Below, piece by piece: positions 34,822 through 45,724 of a DNA stretch of 64,000 bases (positions within the stretch are counted from its first letter, which is position 1; each line of letters opens with the position of its first letter). Location of the stretch: contig CAWDVH010000005.1 in NCBI GenBank assembly GCA_963805705.1, positions 372,001 through 436,000 on the forward strand. Direction: 5' to 3'. This stretch comes from CAWDVH01 sp963805705 (GTDB taxonomy: Bacteria > Actinomycetota > Actinomycetes > Streptosporangiales > Streptosporangiaceae). Both the position numbers and the translations under genes were made by a program. The notes below the pieces were generated by a model. That model saw only the letters and a program-made list of their open reading frames with translations. It searched no databases and was not told the origin of the DNA.

Positions 34822-35784
34822 ATGACGCTCCCCATGCCAGGGGTCCCGCTCGGGGCCAGCGGCATTCAGGTCAGCCCGATGGCGCTCGGGTCCTGGCGCA
34901 CGTTTGAGCGAATCAGCCGCGACCAGGGAATCGGGGTGATGCGCGCCGCCCGCGACGTCGGCATTACGTTCCTCGACGACGCGCGCTACGACGACGAGAC
35001 CGGGCGCGCGCCGATTTCGACGGGGTACTCCGAGGTGATTTTCGGCGAGCTGTTCCGGGCCGCGGGCTGGCCCAGGGACCACACCGTGGTGTCGAACAAG
35101 CTGTGGTGGGAGTTCTGGCCCGCTCAGTCGCCGGCCCAGGAGCTGGCCGGCTCGCTGGCCCGGATGGGCCTCGATCACGTCGACCTGATCTACTCAGGGC
35201 CGCCCCCCGACGGCGCGGGAGCCGAGGATGTCGTCGAGATGATGAACGGGCTGCTTGGCTCCGGTGCCGCCCGGGCATGGGGGACCCTGAACTGGCCGCC
35301 GCAGCTGATCGAGCGGGCCTGGCAGATCGCCGAGCGAGCGGGGATCGCCGGCCCGGCCGCGACTCAGCCTCCGTACAGCCTCATCCAGCGCGATGCCGTC
35401 GAGGATCCGCAGATGCGGCAGCTCGCCTCCGACCGCGGCGTCGCTATCGTGGCGTCTTACACGCTCGCGGGCGGCATCCTCACCGGAAAGTACGATCAGG
35501 ATCGGTCGGCCGGGCGCGCGACCGGGACCCTGGAGCAGCCGCGGAGCCTGCCCGCCGTCATGGCCGGGCGTGACCTGGCCGCCCTGGCCCGCGAGAGCGG
35601 CCGGGACCCGGCGCAGCTGGCGATGGCCTTTGCGCTGCTCAATCCGTCGGTGACTGCGGTGCTGTTCGGGGCGACGCGACCCGAACAGGTCCTCGCGAAT
35701 GCCCGCGCTCTGCAGGTCGCGGCCTCGCTGACCCCGGCTGAGCGTGACCGGCTGGCGGCGATCGGGCGGCCGGGCAGTCCCTAG
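34822..35784 (+). CDS. Aldo/keto reductase
   Basis: A 320-residue TIM-barrel oxidoreductase. GASGIQVSPMALGSWRTFER starts the fold; GITFLDDARYDDETGRAP contains the catalytic Asp and Tyr. SNKLWWEFWPAQS carries the Lys, and LDHVDLIYSGPPPDG stands where the usual YQIHR/LH motif is; the usual His is replaced by Ser/Gly there, so activity may differ from classical members. NADPH-binding residues near the C-terminus (FGATRPEQVLANARAL) are kept. Confidence 0.85.
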   Translation: MTLPMPGVPLGASGIQVSPMALGSWRTFERISRDQGIGVMRAARDVGITFLDDARYDDETGRAPISTGYSEVIFGELFRAAGWPRDHTVVSNKLWWEFWPAQSPAQELAGSLARMGLDHVDLIYSGPPPDGAGAEDVVEMMNGLLGSGAARAWGTLNWPPQLIERAWQIAERAGIAGPAATQPPYSLIQRDAVEDPQMRQLASDRGVAIVASYTLAGGILTGKYDQDRSAGRATGTLEQPRSLPAVMAGRDLAALARESGRDPAQLAMAFALLNPSVTAVLFGATRPEQVLANARALQVAASLTPAERDRLAAIGRPGSP

Positions 35785-35943
35785 CCGTTCCGGGTCAGCC
35801 CGCTGCGGTCCGGGTGCGCGCGATCATTTCCCGCGATGCACCGAGATCGCGGGAGCCAGCCGACCTCGGACATTGGTTCGACCTTGCGTCCGCAAGTCGG
35901 CATCATGGGGCTAGCCCGCGCACCGGAACAAGGAGACCCTACT

Positions 35944-37536
<1,593 letters not shown>

Positions 37537-37539
37537 CCC

Positions 37540-38373
37540 TCAGATCACCTGCGTCCACCACAGATCCTCCTGGCGGGAGCACCACGCCGGGTCGGCCAGG
37601 CGGGCGAGATCGCTGGTGGCGATGATCCCGTTCTCGATCAGCACGCCCACGGCCACCTCGTCGGACAGGCGTATCCCCGGCCGTACCAGTCCACGCTCCA
37701 CGATCTTGCGGCGCAGCACCTTGAGGTGCTCGCCCACCCGCGCGGACAGCCGGTCACGGAAGGCCGGATCGGTGTCGAAGCACTCGATCTCGTGATGGGC
37801 GTCGGTGACCTCGAGCGCGGCCCTGGCGATCTCGGGCGTCCTGGGCAGCGGCGTGCCCCGCGCCGAGTCGACCAGCCAGGGCCGGCACCACATCAGGGCG
37901 ACCAGGAAGAGCTTGGTGTTCGGGTCCAGGTAGAGCGGCAGCAGGGTCGGATCGCCGTCCGCCCGTGCCCCGGTGCCATCCGCGCCGGTATCTCCCGCCG
38001 TGCCGCCCCTGGAGACGACCAGGCGCAGCGGCTGCCCATCATCCAGCATCGCGCGGGAGCCGACCAGGGCCGTTCCCTGCTGCACGAACCATCCCCCGGC
38101 CGGCTCGCCGTGCTCGTCCATGCGCGGCAGCCGGATCCGGTATCCGTCACCCTCCGCGTACAGCGCATGGGTGTTGCTGATGTTCGCCACCCAGGCGCCC
38201 CCGGCGACCGCGCTGATGGCCCCGGCCCGGCGGGACAGCCCGCGTCCCGCGGAGATCACCAGGTCCACGTCGGGCCCCCGGCCGAACACCAGCCGGGTGC
38301 CATCGGGAACCGCGATCACCCGCCCGGACGGGGTGGTGACGTGCGCTGTCGCCGGGGTTGCATCGAGCGTCAT
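37540..38373 (-). CDS. FHA-like domain protein
   Basis: A 277-residue protein. The N-terminal ~95 residues look like a forkhead-associated domain: LVFGRGPDVDLVISAGRGLS gives the GR and Ser positions of phosphothreonine readers, and NISNTHALYAEGDG the later Asn region; the canonical SRxH is changed to SRRA. The C-terminal ~130 residues are helical and conserved-looking (LDPNTKLFLVALMWCRPWLV, HHEIECFDTDPAFRDRLS), of unknown fold. It faces the Ser/Thr kinase gene with 3 bp between the stops, suggesting a shared signalling role. Confidence 0.78.
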   Translation of the reverse strand: MTLDATPATAHVTTPSGRVIAVPDGTRLVFGRGPDVDLVISAGRGLSRRAGAISAVAGGAWVANISNTHALYAEGDGYRIRLPRMDEHGEPAGGWFVQQGTALVGSRAMLDDGQPLRLVVSRGGTAGDTGADGTGARADGDPTLLPLYLDPNTKLFLVALMWCRPWLVDSARGTPLPRTPEIARAALEVTDAHHEIECFDTDPAFRDRLSARVGEHLKVLRRKIVERGLVRPGIRLSDEVAVGVLIENGIIATSDLARLADPAWCSRQEDLWWTQVI

Positions 38374-38576
38374 CGCCGCTCCTGACCGTCCTGCCCGTGC
38401 CGTATCGGCCCGTCCCGGCAGCTGTGCCCCGCTCCGGCAGCTGTGCCCGTCCGGCTGTGCTGGCCCGCCGTGGTCGCGTGCGGGCAGTAGCGCGCATCTT
38501 AGGTCGGCGGGACGTGCGGGCGCATCCCGGAGTTCGGGGATGGCCCGGCGGCCCCGCCCGCAGTTGACTATGCGTA

Positions 38577-38745
38577 GCCGGGGCGAGGCAGCACCGCACT
38601 GGGGGAGGCCGCCTGCACAGGCGGCCTACCCGTGCCATCGGCCCGTCGATGGCACGGACCAAGGAGTCCGCGCGACGGGAGACTTCTCAAAGCGCGGGAG
38701 TCGTGGGGGGACCTCCGGGTCTGGAGCTGGCTGCCTCGCCCCGGC
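38577..38745. ncRNA. Candidate structured RNA of about 170 nt, class unknown
   Basis: A 16-bp perfect closing stem pairs 38577-38592 with 38730-38745. Inside are two consecutive near-perfect hairpins (38606-38615/38618-38627 and 38631-38640/38647-38656, the latter with loop GCCCGT). A short GGAC/GTCC hairpin with loop CAAGGA follows (38656-38669). CCGCGC at 38668-38673 can pair with GCGCGG at 38692-38697, with GAGA/TCTC nested between. It lies in a 420-bp gene-free spacer upstream of the FHA gene and downstream of a methyltransferase gene. Strand not decided; the plus strand is drawn here. No protein frame fits it. Confidence 0.55.
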
Positions 38746-38793
38746 ACGGGGGATCTTCCGGCCGCCCCAGGGTCTCGGCCCCGCGGCCTGGCC

Positions 38794-39465
38794 CTAAGCG
38801 CCGCGCTTGCGGGCGCGGATGGCCAGGATGGTGGGGACGTCCCGGTCTCCCAGCTCGGCGACGTGCTCGATCGTCAGGTCCGTGCTGATGAAGGCGTTCA
38901 GCAGCTCGGCCAGCGGGTGATGGCGCATTCCGACTCGCCGGCGGACGTTGTTCCCCCACCAGGGTGTTTCCTGATGCCATCCGGGCTGGCGGTAAGTAGC
39001 GTGCGCGAGAACCCCGCCGTCGTCCATCCACTGAACGTGCGGCCCGTTGAAGCAGGGATGGACGCCGTAGAAAACCAGCGGCCCGCCTGGGGTCAGCACC
39101 CGCGCAGCTTCCGCCAGCACGGCTCCGAAGTCGTCGACATCGGTCGAGATCCATAGTGCCGCGACGGCCGGAAACGTGCCGCTGGCGAACGGGAGGGCGG
39201 CCGCGTCCGCCTGGACGATCCGGCGGCACCGGCCCTGGGCGATGCGCAGCTGGTCGGCCGAGCGGTCGAGGCCGATCACGGTCCGCCCGGTGGAGGCGAG
39301 AGCATCGAAGTAGTGCCCGCTGCCGCAGCCCAGATCGAGGCACAGGCCCTCGCCCGGCCCGAGCAGGTCCAGCACGTAGGGCGCATTACGTTCGGCGTGC
39401 GGCTGGTTCCAGCCGTCATACCAGTCGGAGTGACCGTCATAGCGCGATCGCGTGAGCGGCATCAT
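38794..39465 (-). CDS. Class I SAM-dependent methyltransferase
   Basis: A 223-residue UbiE/type-11-like methyltransferase. LCLDLGCGSGHYFDALASTG is motif I, VIGLDRSADQLRIAQGRCRR motif post-I, and VQADAAALPFASGTFPAVAA motif II. GPLVFYGVHPCFNGPHVQWM follows. It probably acts on a small molecule. Divergent from the following hydrolase. Confidence 0.88.
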   Translation of the reverse strand: MMPLTRSRYDGHSDWYDGWNQPHAERNAPYVLDLLGPGEGLCLDLGCGSGHYFDALASTGRTVIGLDRSADQLRIAQGRCRRIVQADAAALPFASGTFPAVAALWISTDVDDFGAVLAEAARVLTPGGPLVFYGVHPCFNGPHVQWMDDGGVLAHATYRQPGWHQETPWWGNNVRRRVGMRHHPLAELLNAFISTDLTIEHVAELGDRDVPTILAIRARKRGA

Positions 39466-39658
39466 GGACTCCCGCCGGGCCGGGTTCTACGCCGAGGCTA
39501 GCGTCTCACCGGGATGCGGGCGCCGCCGTCGAGCCGGCCCGCGGGCCCGCGTGCCGGTCATCGGCGCGGGCGCCATCGCGCACTGCGGCCATGACCTCGC
39601 CCGCGACCACGCCGAGCTGTCCGGACGCGGCGACGCCGGCCGGTGTAATGATGCACGG

Positions 39659-40513
39659 GTGGCATCTGATGTGATCACCTTGCCTGACGGCAGGCGGCTG
39701 CGCTGGCATGAGTTCGGTGACCAGGGCGGGTCACCGGTTCTGTACACGGCGGGGACACCGATGTCGGGCCTGGGCGGCGCCAGCTACGACGCGGCGGCCA
39801 GGGCCGCTGGCCTGCGCTGGATCTCGCCGGACAAGCCCGGCTACGGCGGCTCCGATTACCAGCGCCAGCGCAGCCTGACCAGCTGGGGTGATGACCTGGC
39901 CGCGCTGGCCGGTCGTCTCGGCCTGGACCGGTTCGCGCTGGCCGGGGAATCCGGCGGCGGCCCGTTCACGCTGGGTGCCGCGCATCAGCTCGCCGACCGG
40001 GCCAGTGTTGCCGTCCTCATTGCGACGGGCGGGCCGTTCGACCCGGCCGAGCGAGCGGGCCAGCAGGCGAGAAACCGGTTCTACGGCTGGCTCGCCCGGA
40101 ACGCGCCGGCGCTGAACGCGGTCCCGTTCACGGTGATGCGGTGGTCGCTGGCCAGCCCGGCCAGGCGGGAGCGTTCCCTGCGCCGCGAGATGGCCGCCAC
40201 GCCGCCGGCCAAGCACGCCGACCTGCGGATCGAGTTCGAGGCCGTCGCTGACGCGCTGCGGCCGGGAACGCGCGGTGCGGTGCAGGAGGTCGCCCTGGCC
40301 AAGCGCCCGTGGCCGTTCCCGCTCAGCGAGGTCAAAACGCCGGTGCACCTGTGGCACGGCGCTCTTGACCGTAATGCGCCGATCGCCATCGCGCGCGGCC
40401 TCGCGCGTGAGCTGCCGGATGCCACCCTGCACGTCAGCGACTCGTCAGGGCACGATGTCGGCCACGACCGCAGCGACGAGATCATGTCCGTGATCGCCTC
40501 CTGCGTGAGATAG
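39659..40513 (+). CDS. Alpha/beta hydrolase
   Basis: A 284-residue hydrolase. ISPDKPGYGGSDYQRQRSLT is the usual second strand, LAGESGGGPFTLGAAHQLAD holds the Ser nucleophile in GESGG, and HLWHGALDRNAPIAI and HVSDSSGHDVGHDRSDE give Asp and His. The frame is open to 39452, but I prefer GTG 39659, since conserved sequence begins there. Substrate unknown. Confidence 0.86.
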   Translation: MASDVITLPDGRRLRWHEFGDQGGSPVLYTAGTPMSGLGGASYDAAARAAGLRWISPDKPGYGGSDYQRQRSLTSWGDDLAALAGRLGLDRFALAGESGGGPFTLGAAHQLADRASVAVLIATGGPFDPAERAGQQARNRFYGWLARNAPALNAVPFTVMRWSLASPARRERSLRREMAATPPAKHADLRIEFEAVADALRPGTRGAVQEVALAKRPWPFPLSEVKTPVHLWHGALDRNAPIAIARGLARELPDATLHVSDSSGHDVGHDRSDEIMSVIASCVR

Positions 40514-40633
40514 AGCAGTGCGTGCCCGCGCTGGAAAGGGGTATCTGAGAACCTGTCGTCGCCGCATGCCCCGCGGCGCATCTGAGAGAGCAAGTCGCCG
40601 CGTGCCTGCGGCGCACCTGAGAGAGGAACTGAC

Positions 40634-41587
40634 GTGCGCAAGGTTTCACTGGGCGAGCTGTCGGTCTCGGCGCAGGGCCTCGGCTGCATGGGCATGAGCG
40701 AGTGGTACGGCCAGACCGACTGGGACGAGTCAGTGGCCACCATTCACCGCGCGCTCGAACTCGGGGTGACGTTCATCGACACCGCCGACATCTACGGCGC
40801 AGGCCATAACGAGGTACTCGTGGGCCGGGCGATCAGCGGCCGGCGAGCGCAGGTGCAGCTCGCGACCAAGTTCGGCATCGACCGCTCGGGCGGGGATGCT
40901 CAGCGAGTCATCCGCGGCGAGCGGGGATACGTCAAGCGGGCGTGCGAGTCCTCGCTGCTGCGGCTGGGCGTGGAGGTGATCGACCTTTACTACCTGCACC
41001 GGCCGCCGCAGACCGCGCAGATCGAGGAGACCGTCGGCGCGATGGCCGAGCTGGTCGCCGAGGGCAAGGTGCGGTATCTCGGTCTTTCCGAAGTCGACGG
41101 CGACCTGCTGCGCCGCGCCTGCGCGGTGCACCCGATCACGGCCGTGCAGAGCGAGTACTCGCTGTGGGCACGGGAGCCGGAGACGACGGTCCTGGACGCG
41201 CTCGCCGAGCTGGGGGTGGGGCTGGTCCCGTACTCGCCGCTCGGCCGCGGCTTCCTGACCGGCACCGTGGACATGAGCACGCTGGGCGCCAGGGACTTCC
41301 GGACTCGCAACCCGCGTTTCACCGGCGCTGCCGGGGCGGCCAACCAGGCGATCGCCGAGGCGGTGGGCCGCGTGGCCGCGGCCAAGGGCATCGCCCCCGC
41401 GCAGGTGGCGCTCGCGTGGGTCCACGCGAGCGGCGAGCGGCTCGGCATCCCGGTCGTCCCGATCCCCGGTACCAAGCGGGTGAAGTGGCTCGAGCAGAAC
41501 GTCGCCGCGCTTGACGTCACGCTCACGGCCGACGAGCTGGCCGTGCTCGACCCGCTGGGCGACCAGGTCGTCGGCGCCCGCTACTGA
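40634..41587 (+). CDS. Aldo/keto reductase (AKR13-like)
   Basis: A 317-residue aldo/keto reductase of the YajO/AKR13 kind. LGELSVSAQGLGCMGMSEWY is the typical opening, FIDTADIYGAGHNEVLVGRA has the catalytic Asp and Tyr, VQLATKFGID the Lys and LYYLHRPPQTAQIEE the His. PYSPLGRGFLTG and PIPGTKRVKWLEQNVAAL bind the cofactor. GTG start after GAGAGGAAC. Substrate unknown. Confidence 0.92.
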   Translation: MRKVSLGELSVSAQGLGCMGMSEWYGQTDWDESVATIHRALELGVTFIDTADIYGAGHNEVLVGRAISGRRAQVQLATKFGIDRSGGDAQRVIRGERGYVKRACESSLLRLGVEVIDLYYLHRPPQTAQIEETVGAMAELVAEGKVRYLGLSEVDGDLLRRACAVHPITAVQSEYSLWAREPETTVLDALAELGVGLVPYSPLGRGFLTGTVDMSTLGARDFRTRNPRFTGAAGAANQAIAEAVGRVAAAKGIAPAQVALAWVHASGERLGIPVVPIPGTKRVKWLEQNVAALDVTLTADELAVLDPLGDQVVGARY

Positions 41588-41791
41588 CAGGATCGCTCCC
41601 TGACGGCACCGATCCTGACGTGACCCGCTCCCTGAACTGCTCCGCGCGGGCCGGTCACCGTAGACACTTTCGTGTTATGACTGGAAGAGTATGTAGCACG
41701 TTACCGCCACGGCAGGGACCTGCACCGCAGGGACCTGCACCGCGTCGGCCGATACCGTGCTGGCGGCTCAGGTTCAGGAGAGGACACGACC

Positions 41792-43252
41792 TTGACGTTG
41801 CTCGATGGAGCCGGCTGGAATTCCATGATCTTCAGCAGCGGCTGGACAAAGGCACAGGGCGGCATGCTGCAGACGCTAGAGCCGGCCACCGGCGAGGTGC
41901 TCGCCGAGGTGGGCCTGGCGAACAAGGGCGACGTCAGGGAGGCGGCCAGCAGAGCGCGGGCGGCGCAGCCGCAGTGGGCCGCCACCACGGGCCCGGAGCG
42001 CGCGGCGCTGATGCGGCGCGCGGCCAGGGTGCTGGAGGACAATCACGAGGAATTCGAGTCCTGGCTGGTCCGCGAGGGCGGCGCCATCCCCGGCAAGGCC
42101 GGGTTCGAGGTTCAGCTCGTGCTGGCCGAGCTCTGGGAGGCCGCCGCGCTGCCGACGCAGCCCTGGGGCAGCCTGCTGCCGACCAGCGAGCCCGGCCGGG
42201 AGTCCATCGCGCGGCGGGTGCCGCTCGGCGTCGTCGGCGTGATCAGTCCGTGGAATTTCCCGCTGATCCTGTCCGTGCGCGCCGTTGCCCCGGCGCTGGC
42301 CCTGGGGAACGCGGTGATCCTCAAGCCCGACGTTCAGACCCCTGTCTCGGGCGGCATCCTGGTGGCCAGGCTGTTCGAGGAGGCCGGCCTGCCCGAGGGC
42401 CTGCTGCATGTGCTGCCCGGTGCCGCCGAAGCAGGCTCCGCGCTGACCGAGGACCCCGACGTCGCGATGATCGCCTTCACCGGGTCGACCGCGGTAGGCC
42501 GCCAGGTCGGCGCGGCAGCCGGGCGCACGCTGAAGCGATGCTCACTGGAGCTCGGCGGAAACAACGCGCTTATCGTGCTCGATGACGCTGACCTCGATGT
42601 CGCCAGCTCCGCGGGCGCCTGGGGCGCCTTCCTGCACCAGGGACAAGTCTGCATGACCGCCGGGCGGCACATCGTGATGGAAGGGGTGGCCCAGGAGTAC
42701 CTGGACCGGCTGGCCCAGCGCGCGGCCAATCTCCCGGTCGGCGACCCGCACCTTGAGCAGGTCGCGATCGGCCCCCTGATCAGCGAAAGCCAGCTGGCCA
42801 ATGTGGACCGCATCGTGACGGCGACCGTCGACGCGGGCGCGCAGGTGCGGGCCGGCGCAACGCACGACAAGCTCTTCTACGCGCCGACCGTGCTGGCCGG
42901 GGTAACGACCGAGATGGCCGCCTTCCGGGAGGAGATCTTCGGGCCGGTCGCCCCGGTGACGATCGTCAGGGATGAGGCTGAGGCGGTAGCGGTGGCCAAT
43001 GACACCGAATACGGGCTGGTCGCCGCGATCCAGACCGGATCCCGTGACCGCGGCCGTGCCCTGGCCGATCAGCTGCACACCGGGATCGTGCACGTCAACG
43101 ACCAGACGCTGAACAACGACGCGTACGCGCCGTTCGGCGGCACCGGGGCGTCGGGCAACGGATCCCGCTTCGGCTCGCAGAGCAGCTGGGATGAGTTCAC
43201 GCAGTGGCAGTGGCTGACGGTACGGGACCAGGCGCACGGGTTCCCGTTCTGA
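41792..43252 (+). CDS. NAD-dependent aldehyde dehydrogenase (benzaldehyde-dehydrogenase type)
   Basis: A 486-residue ALDH. VVGVISPWNFPLILSVRAVA is the fold motif before the cofactor site, FTGSTAVGRQVGAAAGRTLK binds NAD, LELGGNNALIVLDDADLDVA holds the general-base Glu and FLHQGQVCMTAGRHIVMEGV the catalytic Cys (usual GQVC). The sequence resembles the group including benzaldehyde and vanillin dehydrogenases. The TTG at 41792 follows CAGGAGAGG; ATG 41827 is an alternative. Ends just before a shared terminator. Confidence 0.92.
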   Translation: MTLLDGAGWNSMIFSSGWTKAQGGMLQTLEPATGEVLAEVGLANKGDVREAASRARAAQPQWAATTGPERAALMRRAARVLEDNHEEFESWLVREGGAIPGKAGFEVQLVLAELWEAAALPTQPWGSLLPTSEPGRESIARRVPLGVVGVISPWNFPLILSVRAVAPALALGNAVILKPDVQTPVSGGILVARLFEEAGLPEGLLHVLPGAAEAGSALTEDPDVAMIAFTGSTAVGRQVGAAAGRTLKRCSLELGGNNALIVLDDADLDVASSAGAWGAFLHQGQVCMTAGRHIVMEGVAQEYLDRLAQRAANLPVGDPHLEQVAIGPLISESQLANVDRIVTATVDAGAQVRAGATHDKLFYAPTVLAGVTTEMAAFREEIFGPVAPVTIVRDEAEAVAVANDTEYGLVAAIQTGSRDRGRALADQLHTGIVHVNDQTLNNDAYAPFGGTGASGNGSRFGSQSSWDEFTQWQWLTVRDQAHGFPF

Positions 43253-43320
43253 TCCGAGCTTCCCTCGCCATGCTGGCGGGGTCGGCCGGGCGCGGGGCTC
43301 GCCCGACTCCCCGGCATGCC

Positions 43321-43358
43321 GCAGCGGGGCGATCCGGCACGCCGGGCCGCCCCGCTGC
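43321..43358. terminator. Bidirectional terminator-like hairpin
   Basis: Perfect 11-bp arms GCAGCGGGGCG and CGCCCCGCTGC with a 16-base loop, in the 121-bp gap between the convergent aldehyde dehydrogenase and protease genes. No T-run follows on either side, as usual for GC-rich actinomycete terminators. Confidence 0.65.
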
Positions 43359-43373
43359 GCGGGAAGTTACCAG

Positions 43374-45476
43374 CTAGGAGACGTTCAGTGCGCTGTCATC
43401 CTCGAAGAAGCTGGTGTTGTCACCGTTTCTGAGGGTTTCCTGGCCCGTGTACTTGATCGTGATCTTCTGGCCGATATAGGGGGCCACGGAGAAGGTGTGC
43501 TGGGCGTAGGCGCCGTTGGCGGTCTGGTTAGAGAACGTCCCGAGCGTCGCCAGCACGGTGCCGCTGGAGTTGAGCACCTGAACCGTGAAGGTGTCGGATG
43601 CCCTGGTCGTCGGGTCATTGCTCTGGACTTCCAGCCAGAACGACAGGTTGGCGGTCTTGCACGTCGACGGGATAGTGACCGTCTGGGCCACGGTGTCGGT
43701 GTGCGGGGTGCCGTAGCCGTCGAGCCAGGCCAGCCAGGACCCGGTATGCGCCGGGACGCCCGCTGAGACGTTGTTCAGTACGTCTGCAGTCGAAGTCCAC
43801 GGCGTGATGGCGCCGGTCTCGAAGCCCGGGTTGCCGAGCAGCTGGGCCGCCGTGCAGCCGCCGCCCCCGCCGCCGGCGGCACTGACCGTCCAGCTGAACG
43901 ATGCCGTCCCGGTCGCTCCGGTGGTGTCCTTCGCGGTGACGGTCACGCTGGAGGTCGCCGCGGTGGTCGGCGTCCCCGAGATCAGGCCGGTGCTGGAGCT
44001 GATCGACAGGCCGGCCGGCAGCCCGGTCGCGCTGTAGGTCAGCGTCTGGCCGCTGGCCGAGTCGGTGGCCTTGATCTGCAGGCTGGCCGCCGTGCCCACG
44101 GTCCCGGTCTGGCTGCCGGGATTGGTGACCGTGACGGTGTTGCCGGCGGTGGTGCCGGTGCTGAACGCGGTGATGCCGTCGGGCGTGCCCAGGCCGGTCG
44201 GGCCGTCGTAGCCGACCTCGCCCGTGCACAGGTAGGCAGTCGTGCAGCTGCCGTTTGAGCCCGAGCTGACGTCGAACAGGCTGGCGGTGTGCTGGTAGAG
44301 GTAGGACGACGGGAAGGTGCCCGCCGCCGGGGTGCCGGCCAGCGCGAAGACCGACGCGATCATCGGCGAGGACGCGCTGGTGCCGCCGACCTCGAGCCAG
44401 CCATCCTGGTCGTAGGTGTCGTAGACGGCCACTCCGGTATTCGGGTCGGCATCGGCGGACACGTCATTATTGGTCCGCTTGGCGCAGCCGGTATCGGCCT
44501 GCCAGGTCGGCTTGGCGTCGTCGACGGAGCACCCGGAGCCGGTGCCCTCGCCGCCCGCGCTGCTGCCCCACACGCTCTCGGTCCAGCCGCGGGCGTTGGT
44601 CGAGGTGCTCAGCGAGGTGCCGCCGACGGCGGTGACGTACTGAGAAGCGGCGGGATACTCGACGCCGAAGCCATCGTCACCGGCCGAGGCGGTCACGGCC
44701 ACGCCGGCGTGCTTGTAGAACTCGGTGTCGAAGGTCGGGTCGGAGGACGACTCGGATCCGCCGTAGCTGTTCGAGACGAAGTCGGCGCCCAGGCTGACCG
44801 CGCTGTTCACGCCGGCGCCCAGGTTGGCCGTGGTCGCGCTCTTCGCCTCGACCAGGATGATGTGGCACAGCGGGCAGATCGCCGACACCATGTCGATGTC
44901 CAGCGACTCCTCAGTAGCCCATCCGCTGGTGCCCGAGGCAGCCGGCAGCGGGCTGGCCGCGCCGTTCTGGTTCACCTTCGAAAAGCAGCCCGTGCCGCAC
45001 GCGGGCAGGCCCCAGTCCGAGCGGTAGGTAGCCAGGTCCGAGGCCGCGTTCGGGTCGTCCATGGCGTCGACGACCGCGACGGTCTGGCCGGCGCCTGCCG
45101 TCGATGACGGCAGCTTGTAGGCGCTCTGCAGGCTGGCGGGCCCGTAGCCGACGCCAGCCGGCGCGGCGTCCGGGCCCAGCGCGGCCTGGGCCTGCTGCTT
45201 GACGCCCATCAGGATCAGGACCCCGCAGGCCATCCGGCCCGGCCTGGTGGCAACCGGGCAGGCCCGCTTGTAGTCATGAGCGTTGGCCGGCGCCGGGGCG
45301 GGCAGGGAGTGGGCCGCGGGCAGGATGTGGGCCGCGGGCTGGGCGCTGGCGCTGCCGGCGAAGGCCAGGCCTGCGGCGGCCAGGGCCGCCGATGAGAGGG
45401 ATACGGTCCAGGCGCGGGCGTGGCCCGCGCGGTCCCGGCGGCGTTGCCGGGGGTGACGATGGGCGCTGAATTGCAA
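43374..45476 (-). CDS. Secreted S53 (sedolisin-like) serine peptidase with Ig-like and C-terminal beta domain
   Basis: A 700-residue exported protein starting at TTG 45476, six bases after AAGGAGG. A basic N-region and a hydrophobic stretch (VSLSSAALAAAGLAFAGSAS) form the signal peptide. The catalytic domain (about 70-425) has the sedolisin E-x3-D pair in WATEESLDIDM and the Ser in GGTSASSPMIA; no S53 prodomain is visible. A putative Ig-like repeat follows (GTASLQ-type, LTYSATGLPAGLSISSSTGL), then a Gly-rich linker and a beta-sandwich (GNPGFETGAITPWTST) like a carbohydrate-binding fold. Extracellular proteolysis is likely. Confidence 0.86.
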   Translation of the reverse strand: MQFSAHRHPRQRRRDRAGHARAWTVSLSSAALAAAGLAFAGSASAQPAAHILPAAHSLPAPAPANAHDYKRACPVATRPGRMACGVLILMGVKQQAQAALGPDAAPAGVGYGPASLQSAYKLPSSTAGAGQTVAVVDAMDDPNAASDLATYRSDWGLPACGTGCFSKVNQNGAASPLPAASGTSGWATEESLDIDMVSAICPLCHIILVEAKSATTANLGAGVNSAVSLGADFVSNSYGGSESSSDPTFDTEFYKHAGVAVTASAGDDGFGVEYPAASQYVTAVGGTSLSTSTNARGWTESVWGSSAGGEGTGSGCSVDDAKPTWQADTGCAKRTNNDVSADADPNTGVAVYDTYDQDGWLEVGGTSASSPMIASVFALAGTPAAGTFPSSYLYQHTASLFDVSSGSNGSCTTAYLCTGEVGYDGPTGLGTPDGITAFSTGTTAGNTVTVTNPGSQTGTVGTAASLQIKATDSASGQTLTYSATGLPAGLSISSSTGLISGTPTTAATSSVTVTAKDTTGATGTASFSWTVSAAGGGGGGCTAAQLLGNPGFETGAITPWTSTADVLNNVSAGVPAHTGSWLAWLDGYGTPHTDTVAQTVTIPSTCKTANLSFWLEVQSNDPTTRASDTFTVQVLNSSGTVLATLGTFSNQTANGAYAQHTFSVAPYIGQKITIKYTGQETLRNGDNTSFFEDDSALNVS

Positions 45477-45672
45477 CGAATTCCTCCTTGGGCGGGCCAA
45501 GTGCGCGCAGTCCGACGGGGCCGTGCTGTCGGGCAGCCGTGCTGTCAGGCAGCCGTGCTGTCGGGTGGCGGGGTGCCACGGGCTCTTGATCTTGTGGCGA
45601 TGCTAGACGGGCCAGCGCGCCGGCTCAGGCCAAACGGATGAAGGACACTCAGAACTAACCCGCCGGTAACTA

Positions 45673-45687
45673 ATTACTTAAAGTAAT
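45673..45687. promoter_or_regulatory. Perfect palindrome ATTACTTaAAGTAAT upstream of the peptidase
   Basis: A 15-bp inverted repeat (7-bp arms) in a short AT-rich island, about 200 bp upstream of the peptidase start and 38 bp after the stop of the DUF4287 gene. Probably an operator of the peptidase promoter; regulator unknown. Confidence 0.5.
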
Positions 45688-45724
45688 GACACGTGACTCA
45701 AGGTCCAGGCCCGTGCCCCGGGTT

